In this document: piece by piece, positions 54,152 to 64,000 of the stretch
Position numbering within the stretch: the first letter of the stretch is position 1
Layout of the letters: each line of letters starts with the position of its first letter
Assembly (NCBI GenBank): GCA_000507305.1
Contig: DF239132.1
Location: forward strand, 124,001-188,000
DNA length: 64,000 bases
Source of the DNA: Breviolum minutum Mf 1.05b.01
Taxonomy: Eukaryota > Sar > Dinophyceae > Suessiales > Symbiodiniaceae
Direction: 5' to 3'
Position numbers and translations under genes: made by a program
Notes under the pieces: generated by a model
Seen by the model: only the letters and a program-made list of their open reading frames with translations
Database searches by the model: none
What the model was told of the DNA's origin: nothing

Positions 54152-54869
54152 TTGAGTAGCAGAGTTACCTGATGGAACCTGATGGCGTTCAAAGGGTTAT
54201 CACTTTGAAGCTCTTCCCAGATGCTCGAAATCATGGCCCCTTTGAAAATACATGTGGAGGTAAATCAAATGATTCATGGAATACATGTTCATTTCTCTCA
54301 AGCAGGTTTTTCCAGTCATGCAATCTTAAAATTAAGGATCGTACACTCCAGGTGGTTTCCAACCAACCAAAATCAATTTGTTGTCCAAGGACTTTTACTT
54401 AAACTTTTGGGGCACCAAAATAACATCGTTTAAACCCCGTCAGGTGTCACCCATCTCCCCAAAGAAGTTGGAAACAAAAACTCGCACCAAGCACGTCCGA
54501 CACTTGGAACATGCTACAGTTCACCTTCTCAAGTCCCCAAAGACTCAATATTTATTCACCAAGAAATTTTCAGGTACCTTAAATGGAAGGTTTCCTGAAC
54601 TAGAAATAAGGTTAATTTGGGGTGGGTGGTTTTTTTCTTACATAAGAATTACATACAGCTTGTATAGGTCACTACCTCCATCTTAGGTACCTGAAATGTT
54701 TGGCGACTTTTGGCATATATGGTTTACTTCCTAAAGGGCCTTCTAAGATTGTAAAACTACTTATTAGCTTTATGTAGATAAATCAAAAATGCCTCCATCA
54801 AAACTACCCGGAAAAAATGTGTGTCCCGTTTTTTTCCACCCACCGAAAATTTCCTCTGGAAAAAAAACA

Positions 54870-55020
54870 TATGACATGCCGCGGGGCCTTTCTTTTTGCG
54901 AAGTCGTTCCCAAGCATTCTGCTTATACTCGTCGGTGTCCTGAAATACCCATGGAGGTTGGTGGATTGAGACTCTGCCATCATGGGAAATTGTCGGATGA
55001 GTACCCCCAATTGGTTCTCG
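54870..55020 (-). CDS. Candidate exon, strand uncertain
   Basis: The minus frame reads REPIGGTHPTISHDGRVSIH, then WVFQDTDEYKQNAWERLRKK. The plus frame 54789-55100 (SAYTRRCPEIPMEVGGLRLC) also looks acceptable. Confidence 0.4.
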
Positions 55021-55364
55021 ACCACTTACGACTCCGGTCCATCCAAGTAGAATGTAGTCTGCTTCAACACACCCCAAACAACCACGTGTTTGTTCTTTAA
55101 TAACTTGGATTTGGGACACCTGGCTGTTGATCGACAGATGTTTTTTTGCATCAAAAACAGCAGATGTCGTGTTTGAAGAAGAACAAAGGCTTTCTTGGCC
55201 GAAGGACCATGAAATAAACATTTAAACTTCAGGCTGAATTTCCAGGCATTTCCTGTCAACTGCCGTCACTGCAGTCCTTGTCAACACCACGAATCTCCTC
55301 GAGAGTCAACGGGTTTCCATCTGCATTGGTCGCAGTCAGCTGATTTTCATCTGCCTTGGTCGCA

Positions 55365-55575
55365 GTTTGTGGGCACCCAAAAACCAACCGAAAATAAATG
55401 GGATTATTTTTCTAGTAATAACCCCTATGAATGGCCGAAAATAAATCTCTCTTTTGACTTATATATATAGTTATATTAAGTTATATTGTTATAACCCCTT
55501 TAAATGGCCGAAAATCAATGGATTTCAGGTTTCAGGTTTTAGTTATTTCACCCTACTCAGGGGCCTACCTTGTAG
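55365..55575. repeat. MITE family A, expanded or nested copy
   Basis: TGTGGGCACCC at the left and GGGGCCTACCTTGTA at the right, but about 210 bases long, with three CCCCT-x-TGAATGGCCGAAAAT-like phrases, as if one copy sits in another. Confidence 0.6.
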
Positions 55576-55642
55576 AGATCCTTCCAAATGGTTTGTTTGT
55601 TTCATCCCCTGATTCAATGGCCTGTTAAATTGTGTTTCTCAC

Positions 55643-55719
55643 CCAGAAAACGTCTGCATCATCGAGGAGGGTAGAAACCAAGATTCGATTTTTGCGTGGA
55701 TCGTAGATTTGGTTTAGCC
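55643..55719 (-). CDS. Exon, unknown protein
   Basis: Two bases plus exactly 25 codons (LNQIYDPRKNRILVSTLLDD, ADVFW) end TTTTCTGG followed by GTGAGA, a strong donor. Acceptor GGCTAAG. A later plus-strand frame (55696-55902) is open too. Confidence 0.5.
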
Positions 55720-55956
55720 CTTAGCCATTTTCGCCTCAACAATATGCCTTGGTTTTATCATCATCTTTCGCTAATGTCACATGAACTCATTTTAAGAGGA
55801 CTTCTTTCCGACGTGTATGTAAAGACAGCTGAGGGACACCACCAAACGTCAAACGTTTGTTTGATCACCAAAGAATTCAGCAAATTGTATATACTTGGAT
55901 GACCAGCATGACTCACCAACCAACAAACAAAAAACACCAAAGAAAGTCCAATCAAT

Positions 55957-56097
55957 AGCTGTTTCTCGTTCCCTTAATAGGTGGGATCGGTGATATATAA
56001 TCACCCAATTGGCAGTATATAGCACTTTTATAGTCCTTGCCAATTGGGTGATTATATGCTACAGTACCTCCCACCTATTGAGGGAACCACGAAACAA
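55957..56097. repeat. Long palindrome, single-copy MITE-like (family F)
   Basis: About 65-base arms: GTTCCCTTAATAGGTGGGA is answered by TCCCACCTATTGAGGGAAC, and TATAATCACCCAATTGGCA by TGCCAATTGGGTGATTATA. The loop is AT-rich. No other copy in the window. Confidence 0.85.
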
Positions 56098-56389
56098 ACC
56101 AAAATCTCAACATCTCAGAGGAGCGACTCTCCACTCTGGGTATTCATAATGCATGAGATATTGTCTTCGAAAGTCCTGGCGTTGACAGGGGATGACTAGC
56201 AGTCAGGTTGGATCATTCCCTACATCGAAACTGAGAAGATATAGTTGAACACCCAAGAGGTATCTCAAAACGATTTCACAAGCAATGATATTCCATCATA
56301 CTGATTGATTCACAGAGCTTTTAAGGACTCATTGCAATCTCGGATGCTACCTGGGTAATATTTCATATCTTATTTACAACCTTTTCACC

Positions 56390-56600
56390 AGGATTTTGGT
56401 CACTGATGGGCCCATTGTGATCTTAAAATTTCCAAGTTGGAAGTCTAAAGAAATCACGGTGACCGTGAACCAATCCCCAATGATTGGTTGGAAGTCATTC
56501 AACCTTCTGAAAGGGCCACTTTTGGGCATCCAAAACACATCACTTGTACTAGACTTGAAAAACATGCGACTTCTCCATCGGCCCATCAGTAGGCCCGCAC
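56390..56600 (-). CDS. Candidate exon, strand uncertain
   Basis: Minus reads RSRMFFKSSTSDVFWMPKSG, then LNDFQPIIGDWFTVTVISLD. Plus reads VILKFPSWKSKEITVTVNQS and is about as good. Confidence 0.35.
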
Positions 56601-57108
56601 TTGGATAGCTTCAGCTGATACACTAATGAATAAACCTTTTTGAAAATATAGATGTATCTAGAAGATACAAATCAAACTTGATTTGTTCCCAACTCAAAAA
56701 AACATTTATATATTGCATATGTAAACTCAACTGATCTCTTTTTGGTTTGGAAATTGTCTTTCTATCTTAGGAGCACACCCTCAAGAACTACGACGATGTA
56801 AATCTGGGTGCCGATGTAGCCTTTAAATCCTTCATTACCAGCAGAGGAGCCCTTCCAACAAGGATCTTTCTCACAACCATCAACAGTTCAGTTCAATCAA
56901 ACAAGTTCGACATTTTACCCCAAAAAAACTAACAACGGATAAACACACAATATATACAATGATGACAACACATATACTATTGCAATAATGGATATCATCG
57001 ATCGGCTGGAGCAAATCCACTTAATTGTTCATGCAACACCATTCAAATATTCAAGAACACGGGCCAACCAAGACGACCTCATTTTCTTCAGGTTACTTCT
57101 GTCAACAC

Positions 57109-57247
57109 CTTGATGATAGCTTCACCCTTCCCTTTCTCGAGACCTCAAGTTCATCTCGGGGAATCAAGTACCTCATGGCACTGGATGTGGTGAAATCCCC
57201 GGAAAAAGGTTGCAAAGAAACAAGTATCCTAGATGTTGGCAGGTTGA
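57109..57247 (-). CDS. Exon, unknown protein
   Basis: After acceptor CGTACCAG come two bases, exactly 45 codons (NLPTSRILVSLQPFSGDFTT, SSAMRYLIPRDELEVSRKGR, VKLSS) and two bases, ending AAG with GTGTTG. Fully coding-like with exact phase, and absent from ATG-started frames. The plus frame at 57025-57270 is its mirror. Confidence 0.6.
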
Positions 57248-57779
57248 CTGGTACGACGGTGGTCGTGTAAGCGCTTAATCGTAATCAACAACATAAAATG
57301 GCATTACACTCATAAGATTATGATTCATGATGTACATACCCTATCCATCCCTATCCTTGCTATCCTCCTCTTAAAAGAATGGCTAATAAAAGTAAATCTG
57401 GGGCCCCAGCCAACTAAAAAACACATTGTCACAGTCTCATTTGATTGAATAATATTGTAAGTGGAGTCGACAAATTGAAGTCAGCGTATCTTTCACCAGC
57501 CTCCATTGAATCGTTGGGTCATTTGGACTGAGTCCAAAAACAGCTAACATGAAACCTACCAGGCAACCCTGCCAAAATGGCTTCATCTTTCCACATGTTT
57601 TTCCAGGTGAACATTCCAGAAAATGAAACCACCTATACTATCCCTGCCCAGCCTTCCAAACAGCTTCTGAGGTATTTGGATCCCAAAAAAACATGCCTAA
57701 AAAACACCGGAACCTCAGGAGCTATTATTTGGAAGGCTAGGGTTACTTAAAACTACAAATCATTCACCAACCACATTGT

Positions 57780-57895
57780 GATCATCTCAACCAACCGATC
57801 ATCAACTTCACTGTAAATCAAGTCACGGATCGATCGATTCTTTTCGAAGCAGGCGCGACACGTCCTTGGAAACTCAACAAAGGAAACACTCAAAA
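57780..57895 (-). CDS. Candidate exon
   Basis: The minus frame reads VEFPRTCRACFEKNRSIRDL, then IYSEVDDRLVEMITMWLVND. Possibly two pieces, since TTTACAG inside could be an acceptor. Confidence 0.4.
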
Positions 57896-58042
57896 AATGT
57901 CAGATACAAGCGTGATTATATTACACAAATCGACACAATGCAGGAAAGGGGAAATCCCTGAAAATTACATTACTTTTGTGTTGTTCCCGAATGCGTAATG
58001 AGATATGAGTACCAAGACTCCAATATATATATATATATATAC

Positions 58043-58262
58043 CCTGGAAGTTCTTTGGAGAGAAACTCGACTTCCATGCGCAGTTGGAAACCCCTAGCAA
58101 TGCAACATTGACTGAATGCACTCATGTTGCCTTGTCTGGTTTGTGGGAAGGGACCTGCTAACTGAAATAAACCACCCCTATCTGCAAGCAAACAAGCCTT
58201 CAAAACTGTCCCCCTTACATTACACATCACCAAAAATTGGACCATCATTCGAAAGCCCTTTG
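58043..58262 (-). CDS. Exon, unknown protein
   Basis: The minus frame reads SKGFRMMVQFLVMCNVRGTV, LKACLLADRGGLFQLAGPF and QCCIARGFQLRMEVEFLSKE. It ends CCAGG followed by GTATAT, then an (AT)n tract. Convincing composition; acceptor not fixed. Confidence 0.55.
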
Positions 58263-58408
58263 AGTGATGATTAAAAACACACCCAAAGGGACGGGACATT
58301 CAATCATCCTAACAAAAATCATGTTGAAAAAACTAAGAAATATCATGAAATTTCACTGGTTGTTCACTTCTGGAAAAGACACCAAACCCACCAACCCCAT
58401 CTCAAATC

Positions 58409-58508
58409 CTCCACGCTTCGCGTGGCGATCCCCCACTTTTGTCGCCCTTCTTCCCTTCGCCAAGTATCAGCGCTCTTAGGGTTGTCCGGATTTTTGCCAT
58501 CGACCCAC
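58409..58508 (-). CDS. Exon, unknown protein
   Basis: After acceptor GTTTTTTTCAG come one base and exactly 33 codons (WVDGKNPDNPKSADTWRREE, GRQKWGIATRSVE), ending GAG followed by GATTTG, a GA donor. The polypyrimidine tract is excellent. Charged, Trp-containing. Confidence 0.65.
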
Positions 58509-58641
58509 CTGAAAAAAACTCCCAGCAAAAAACACATGGTGGCATTATATAGACCTTTTTCAATCAAAGTTCGGTGGGTTAGAAAAATCTATTCTGTGGG
58601 GTCCTGCGAAAAAAACACTTGAAAACCAATGGACAACTTGG

Positions 58642-58752
58642 ATTCGCATGGCCACAATGCTTGGAAAACACTCGGAAATCTTCTCCCAAATGGTGGTTAA
58701 ATGGTGATTTAACTTGGTGAAAATAAAGAATCGCCTTAAACAAATCGAAGAT
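58642..58752. repeat. MITE family H copy
   Basis: GCATGGCCACAATGCTTGG, then CAAATGGTGGTTAAATGGTG and AACAAATCGAAG. It aligns with 59871-59990 over about 110 bases. Confidence 0.8.
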
Positions 58753-59579
58753 AATGAAGGTAAAGAAGGTGTTCCATTCATAGAAATGAACATACTACTT
58801 ACCCACTGTTACAGGGGTTCAGGATGGTTCAGGTATGCCAAGCCATTCCATAATCCCATCAAGAACAACACCATTCTTTAACACCTAGAATCCAAAGAAA
58901 CTCATCCCCACATACTAGAACCTCGAAAACCAACGAAGGAACTTGAAAATGATTGTTTCCAAAAAGAACACCTCTGTACGACACAAATCAGCAATATGAC
59001 AAGGTGTTTAAGATTAACAAACCCAAAAAAGGCAATATTATACAAACAAATCACCACATGTTATCACAGATTTGCACTCTTTGATCCTCCCAACATGGGC
59101 AATTTTTCATGAACCCTGTATGTCACATCAACCTGGCAGAGGAGATGTTTTTACAAAGGACGTTGTGCCCAAAGGATCTCCTTGGTAACTATAGGTATCC
59201 GTATAAAGATGTCCACCCAACCTGAATTGGAAAAAGGGGAAGCTTTTCCAGTGTAGTTTGCCCAAAGGACTAAGGGCCCCTGACTTTAATATATATAAAT
59301 ATATCTATAGATTTCAATGCTACTTTTGCGTGAATTCTAACGATTCCTTGAATTCAAAAAATGATACCTGAGTGGATTCAACTCGGTGAAACAAATCTCG
59401 AAAAATAAAATCATCTCCCCATATAGTAAATCACACCCCCAAAGTTCAACACATAGCCCCTGAAAAATGGTGGTTGGAAGACTACTTTTCCATTGGGTTC
59501 CGGATGGTATTTTTAAGGGGTTTACCCAAATGCTCCATGTATTATTTACTTGCATGAAAGGTAAATGGCCACATTCAAG

Positions 59580-59700
59580 CGGAAATGGCGTACATATTCA
59601 CCACTAACGACCCACCGGCCGAGCCTCTGCCACCAATTGGTGAAGTCACGCCTTGAACCCACCGAAGCAACCTCGGAAATTCGTCCACAAAATAAGTTGG
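59580..59700 (-). CDS. Candidate exon
   Basis: A GC-rich block. The minus frame reads LFCGRISEVASVGSRRDFTN, then WWQRLGRWVVSGEYVRHFRL. A second minus frame (LPTYFVDEFPRLLRWVQG) is nearly as good. Confidence 0.45.
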
Positions 59701-59870
59701 GAGCCGTTGGAAAGGGAAGCCGGGAAAAAAACGAAAAACATAGAGCAGTTGAAGGTTGTACCCATGTTTTGTTTAGTGAAGCTTGAAGGTTTTTTAGGGT
59801 GTGAGGTTCTTAATTCACGAACAAACACCAGGGAAGGTCCAGCCCAATGTCCTGTGATTGACCTTAGATT

Positions 59871-59990
59871 TGCTTGGCCACGATGCTTGGAAATGTTCAA
59901 AAAATATCCTAGCAAATGGTGGTTGTTGATGGTGATGAATAATATCTTGGCAAATCCAATTAAAAAATCAACAAATCCAATTGATGTGAA
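59871..59990. repeat. MITE family H copy
   Basis: CTTGGCCACGATGCTTGGAA, CAAATGGTGGTTGTTGATGG and CAACAAATCCAATTG, matching 58642-58752. Confidence 0.8.
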
Positions 59991-60283
59991 ATGTCCATTG
60001 AATCATGGTTGTCTAATAGGGATCCTTCTTTCATACTTTATGATAGCTTAATGGTGAATTACAGGTCACAAGGTTTTGACTTTGAATACTTGGGGACTTG
60101 GTCCGCTAAAAACTTTTGTGCAGATTCATAGGGGGGCAAAGCTACACAAGAGCCGATTTCGTATGTTCATTGATCCTGGGACAAAACTACACACTGACAT
60201 CCGAAACCCTGATGTGTTTTTTCCTGCAATTTCTCTTTTTGTTCGTCCATCCAAATTATTTCAAACAAGAGCTCGAAGAAGAC

Positions 60284-60891
60284 CTTGCGATGAGTCATCC
60301 ATCACTTTCTTCAGGATGCTATCAAAGGCGATTTTGCAAGGCTCTCGATTTTGATGTAATTTCAACGTTTTGGTTCTATCTACAACATTCTGCTCATCAA
60401 CACCTGCTGCCAAATGTTTTGACACCAATGTTATTAAATCATCCAATTGGTATTGGGCCGCCAGGTTGAGTAAATCTGCAAGGATTTCCTTAGCTGTCCA
60501 AAAAAGCTGGTGCCCCCTCAAAATAGCTAGTCAAACAAATCAATATCATGACTTACCCGCGTTTGGTGGTTTTGTTGCCACAAAAACAAATATCAGTGCA
60601 AGTCAAATGAAATCATGTTCACCAGTTTTGAATGTGAAATCATTGAAAAGACGTGACACAACCGACAAACCGCATAACTTTGCTCAGAAACCAAGTCTCC
60701 TGCTTCACCTTCAAATGCCCCGTGTACATGTAGTACAACATGGCTTCTACTGCCTCTGGCGACGAATTTTTGATATCGTACTTGGCTGTACGAGCTTCTG
60801 CGAAGGAAGATCCAAAAGCAGTGAAGAAAACATCGCTCCGGGATGCCAGAGTACCACGATGGGCTGAAAAAGTCGTGTTGCCACATGTCAC
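60284..60891 (-). CDS. BTB/POZ domain protein, three exons
   Basis: BTB domains dimerise and often link substrates to cullin-3 ligases. Exon 60709-60891 (61 codons) follows acceptor TGGATCAG and holds VTCGNTTFSAHRGTLASRSD, VFFTAFGSSFAEA and SSPEAVEAMLYYMYTGHLK. These match the BTB core (F-x-AH+x-L-A-x-RS-x-VF, then YTG). Exon 60384-60506 (41 codons) reads LFWTAKEILADLLNLAAQYQ, LDDLITLVSKHLAAGVDEQN, V, the usual helical end of the fold. Exon 60284-60341 continues CKIAFDSILKKVMDDSSQ. Donors are GTGAAG, GTAGAT and GTCTTC with phase 0 between the first two. The N-terminal BTB strand and partner domains should lie above 60.9 kb, perhaps in the unplaced minus exons at 61-63 kb. Confidence 0.85.
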
Positions 60892-61129
60892 CTGATCCAG
60901 ATTTTGTCGGTCAAAAAATGAATTGCAGTTGCAGGGTTTTGTTGAGTGCCAAAAAAAAACATATAGGAGAAAATGGATGATATATTATCTATACGTACTA
61001 CTTTTACATAAACATATCAAACGAAGTGAATAACTATCGCAGACATTGATTGTATGGGATAATTGAAAGATGTAACAACAAATGGCCTACGCAAATTGAC
61101 CCCAACCCATGGTACTATAAGTGAACTAT

Positions 61130-61260
61130 CCAAGTGATGAACTCATCCCGCTGCCCGTATCTACACCTTCCCAGTTCTGAAAGATGCCTTGTGTGGGAAG
61201 AAAAACCCCAAGAACTTGACCAACCCAACCGATACCAGGTCGATGCCAGGTTTTTCTTTC
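61130..61260 (-). CDS. Candidate exon upstream of BTB
   Basis: The minus frame reads LASTWYRLGWSSSWGFSSHT, then RHLSELGRCRYGQRDEF. The plus frame 61134-61355 is also open. Might belong to the BTB gene. Confidence 0.35.
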
Positions 61261-61489
61261 ACTTCGAATCTATCATGATGTGCCTGACACATTCCAGCCC
61301 TGTGAATTTCGAAGGCATTAACAATTGGAGGCAAAACTTAGGTCCCCGCGACTAAAGGTTTAACTTTTAGTGAGTTACATGTCGGTCAAACCCTAAGGGT
61401 TTTTCAGGGTCGATTCCAAGGATATCCAGATGATTTCCAGGTCCATTAAGATATACATTTTGCAGCACATGTTGTTGATTCCAATCAAT

Positions 61490-61785
61490 TTCTTACCAAT
61501 CTTACCAACTTTGCCAGCATGTCGTCATCATGATCCAACTGGCGTTTTTTCTTCAAGTCGCCCCGTTCCCATTTCCATAGGACCCATCGGACTGATACAT
61601 GTACAACAACATAAAATGATAAAACAAATTCTGGTGAATGATTTGCGAATATGCCAGCCCCATAGGATTTTTCTCCGGATTTCCACCTCGACGTCTGTGA
61701 ATCTTCGACGTTTCCAAGGCATTTCATGGCTTTCATCCACAGCAAAATCAATTCGGACATTGCAGGACTTCAGCTCTTGATTCGA
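61490..61785 (-). CDS. Candidate exon pair
   Basis: Upper part: LKSCNVRIDFAVDESHEMPW, then KRRRFTDVEVEIRRKI. Lower part in another frame: VRWVLWKWERGDLKKKRQLD, then HDDDMLAKLVRLV. Both look coding, with a short intron or frame change between them. Confidence 0.45.
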
Positions 61786-61861
61786 ATCCAAACATCGGCA
61801 ACCTTAGATTTCCAAAGCTGACCCCTTTTTTGGGATTCAAACCAAAGTTGAACCCCCAAGC

Positions 61862-61928
61862 ACTCAATGTATAACCCTACATTTGGGTCGTTGGGTCGGC
61901 GGTACATGTAAGTAAATACCGGTAAATG
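61862..61928. repeat. MITE family G fragment
   Basis: ACTCAATGTATAACCCTACA and GTACATGTAAGTAAATAC correspond to the arms of other G copies. The minus frame across it (NWKEAFVARHLPVFTYM) may include a short exon at 61925-61985. Confidence 0.5.
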
Positions 61929-62074
61929 TCTGGCCACAAAAGCCTCCTTCCAATTCGAACAGCATTTCTTTAGGAGCAAGGAACAAAAACTGACAAATAA
62001 GATCAAAAAAAAACTCCCACCAGGTGATTCAATTCGTGATCTTCCTATCCCCTACTTGGAGTTTCACCAACAAC

Positions 62075-62257
62075 CTTTGAAAGGTTCAAATTTTCACCAA
62101 AAGGGCACAAACTCGCAGAATTGCCAGGCAAGTATCTCTTACCCACAAGTCCCAGAAGTGCATCTTCAGGTGAGCTTGCATGCGAGTTGAAAACCTGCCA
62201 CACCGGCGTAAAGGTCTTTTTTCGTGGTTTCATAGTCATCACCTCTGCTCTCTTGTC
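62075..62257 (-). CDS. Exon, unknown protein
   Basis: After acceptor AAATCCCAG come exactly 61 codons: DKRAEVMTMKPRKKTFTPVW, QVFNSHASSPEDALLGLVGK, RYLPGNSASLCPFGENLNLS and K. It ends AAAG followed by GTTGTT. Strong composition and phase. It could be part of the BTB gene or its upstream neighbour. Confidence 0.65.
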
Positions 62258-62374
62258 CTGGGATTTGCTTTTCACAAAAGTTCCGTTTGCATATTCTCGC
62301 AAAGGGTGGTTAATAGGGATTTACAATGGGAGGAAAGTTAAAAAAGACACCAACTAAACAAATCCAAGTATCAC

Positions 62375-62489
62375 CAACCATCATCTTCCATTTCTGTGAT
62401 GCTTGACCAAATTTATTTGCCAGATTGTCGCTTGGATCAGAGCAAGTGCCATCCCACATGTAGGCAAATGCATCTTCCTCGACCTTTTC
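62375..62489 (-). CDS. Exon, unknown protein
   Basis: After acceptor CAAACTAG come exactly 38 codons (EKVEEDAFAYMWDGTCSDPS, DNLANKFGQASQKWKMMV) plus one base, ending GTTG with GTGATA. No ATG-started frame covers it. Confidence 0.6.
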
Positions 62490-62849
62490 CTAGTTTGGTA
62501 CTATGAAACTTCAAATTCAGCAACAAAAAACAAACACAACAACATGACAACATGTGCAAAGTGAGTCAAACAGGTGTTCATTCTTCCTTGCTCGGATTGT
62601 TCAGGTTCGAGTTTTTCCATGGAAACACGTGGAAAGTTTGGGGCTCTTTAATTTTTACGGCGACTGTGTAGCTGGAATTGGGGAATTTGGCTCTTTTGTC
62701 TTTATCGCCAATTACTCTATCTAAACATTGTCACTTGCTTTTTTGTGACTTGCCTCTTGGTGTCGACACTGCACGCAACAACCATGCTCTATCTTTGGCG
62801 CATTCTGTTTGGGTTTTCTCGGCTACTATTTGAAAAATATGAACGTGAT

Positions 62850-63003
62850 ACCATAAGGTTGTCCCCTACCAGTTGCAAATGGAGAGTTATAAGTTATAAC
62901 CCCGACGAGTAAGTACAACATGTACAACCCCAGTTACCCATTAATAAGGCCATCTTCTTATGGGTTATAACTCCATTTGTAACTGGATCCGGGGCCCATC
63001 TTT
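62850..63003. repeat. MITE family A copy
   Basis: ATAAGGTTGTCCCCTACCAGT at the left and ACTGGATCCGGGGCCCATCTT at the right, with ATAACCCC and GTTATAACTCC inside. Confidence 0.8.
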
Positions 63004-63029
63004 CACAAAAAAAAGCCAAGTTTCAAATT

Positions 63030-63390
63030 TGAAGCGGAAGGAGATGTCATCAACTAACAACCGCAAATCACGCCTTGCCTCGACGGTTTTCCGCTTTTCC
63101 TTCGCAAGTTTGGACAAGGTTTCATCAAGTTTGGACAAGGTTTCCTGGAAATGAACCCGCGCCCATCCGCTAGATACTGGCACTGGGCCAATTGGTGGTG
63201 GGCCAGCTGGTGGTGGGAGAGATGGTGGGCCAGCTGGTGGTGGGAGAGATGGTGGGCCAGCTGGTGGTGGGAGAGATGGTGGGCCAGATGGTGGTGGGCC
63301 AGATGGTGGTGGGAGAGATGGTGGTGGCGGGAGCATTGTGGCGCTGATGGCGGCCCGGATGTCATAGCAAGGACATGTACACAGCTGCGG
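63030..63390 (-). CDS. Exon with Pro-rich repeat and coiled-coil-like end
   Basis: After a possible acceptor TTGCCGCAG it reads [19 protein letters not shown] Pro-rich array follows, built from 30-base units encoding about [10 protein letters not shown], and then [20 protein letters not shown] and [17 protein letters not shown]. Pro-rich tracts of this type bind SH3, WW or profilin-like partners, but that is only by analogy. The helical end repeats the heptad-like [14 protein letters not shown]. Stop at 62965, within family A. Confidence 0.6.
63180..63325. repeat. Coding 30-bp minisatellite
   Basis: Units of GGTGGGCCAGCTGGTGGTGG plus GAGAGATGGT repeat about four to five times. The period is divisible by three, so the Pro-rich frame is preserved whatever the copy number. 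Confidence 0.9.
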
Positions 63391-63726
63391 CAAATTGACT
63401 TCATGATTCCTTTTGTTCAAGTTTGAAAGCATGCCATCTCGAAGGATTTTACTAGGACTTCTGGTGGCAGATTGGAAAAAGAGGGTCTGTGTGAAATTAT
63501 TTGCAGCTAGCAGCTAGAATAGTAATGGCCTAAAACATGGCCACGAGGCCACAACTCGTCATATAAATTGAACCTTCCATAGACCAATTGGAAAACGTCA
63601 AAGATCCAAAAAAAATAAAAACGCTTGGATTTGGGTCGCTTTTTTTCCACTCCAAAGACTGCAAGCACCCTCTTGGATGGTGAGGTTCATCCCATGGCAG
63701 TTGACTCCAATGACAAAGTTTGGTCC

Positions 63727-63754
63727 ACTTGGACTTCCCACAGGAAGTCCAAGC
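63727..63754. repeat. Perfect 11-bp hairpin within a small inverted-repeat element
   Basis: CTTGGACTTCC, loop CACA, GGAAGTCCAAG. A second inverted pair, AACCACCATTT and AAATGATGGTGGTT, follows at 63800-63828. Nearby minus frames (63530-63919) are open but unconvincing. Confidence 0.7.
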
Positions 63755-64000
63755 ACCATTTTTTATAGGTTGGTAGGGATTTATCATCTTCCAAAAGGAA
63801 CCACCATTTCTAAAATGATGGTGGTTGACTTCCAGGGTATATTTATATATATAAACATGTAACTGTAGAACATATAAAATGAAATGATATATGTACAGTA
63901 TCCATTGAAAAAAAAACATATTTTACCTTATACCCAAGTGCTAAGTACTGATAAAGTGAGATGTAAATCAACGTTCCAATGTCAGGAAAACCATCGCACA

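Overview
This is a draft eukaryotic nuclear fragment (one n at 26320) that I read as dinoflagellate, perhaps Suessiales-like, though the species cannot be set. Four things point there. Protein-like sequence comes only as short exons of about 50-250 bases. Inferred intron starts include GC and GA as well as GT, with AG ends. Two protein signatures common in dinoflagellates occur: a GGIVVR...GERLSF...GWVS domain, and a C-x-HGRR-x-C-x2-C tail. Nearly every exon I can support lies on the minus strand, as in unidirectional gene blocks. No tRNA, rRNA, CRISPR array, bacterial operon, promoter motif or spliced-leader relic was seen. || Recognisable genes, all minus, so they read from high to low coordinates: a BTB/POZ protein (60284-60891); a two-exon dinoflagellate-type domain (25520-26571); a calcineurin-like metallophosphoesterase (five main exons, 18478-23094); and an ADP-ribosylglycohydrolase (seven exons, 15867-18332). 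The last two adjoin with compatible phase and may form one transcript. The phosphoesterase intron 18589-20893 carries another minus-strand two-exon reading frame (18969-20751) ending in a cysteine-rich tail. || The left end (1-2.3 kb) holds the 3' part of a gene with a very acidic exon. The rest (2.3-15.8 kb, 24-60 kb, 61-64 kb) holds dozens of isolated minus-strand exons whose families I do not recognise. They are listed singly, because grouping them into genes needs transcript data. For many, the exon length fits the reading phase exactly between an AG acceptor and a GT, GC or GA donor, and several are invisible to a search for ATG-started frames. || Between exons the DNA is packed with short terminal-inverted-repeat elements of at least nine families, here named A to J. 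Family A has about twenty copies. Microsatellites and minisatellites add to this. All splice sites are inferred by eye from sequence alone.
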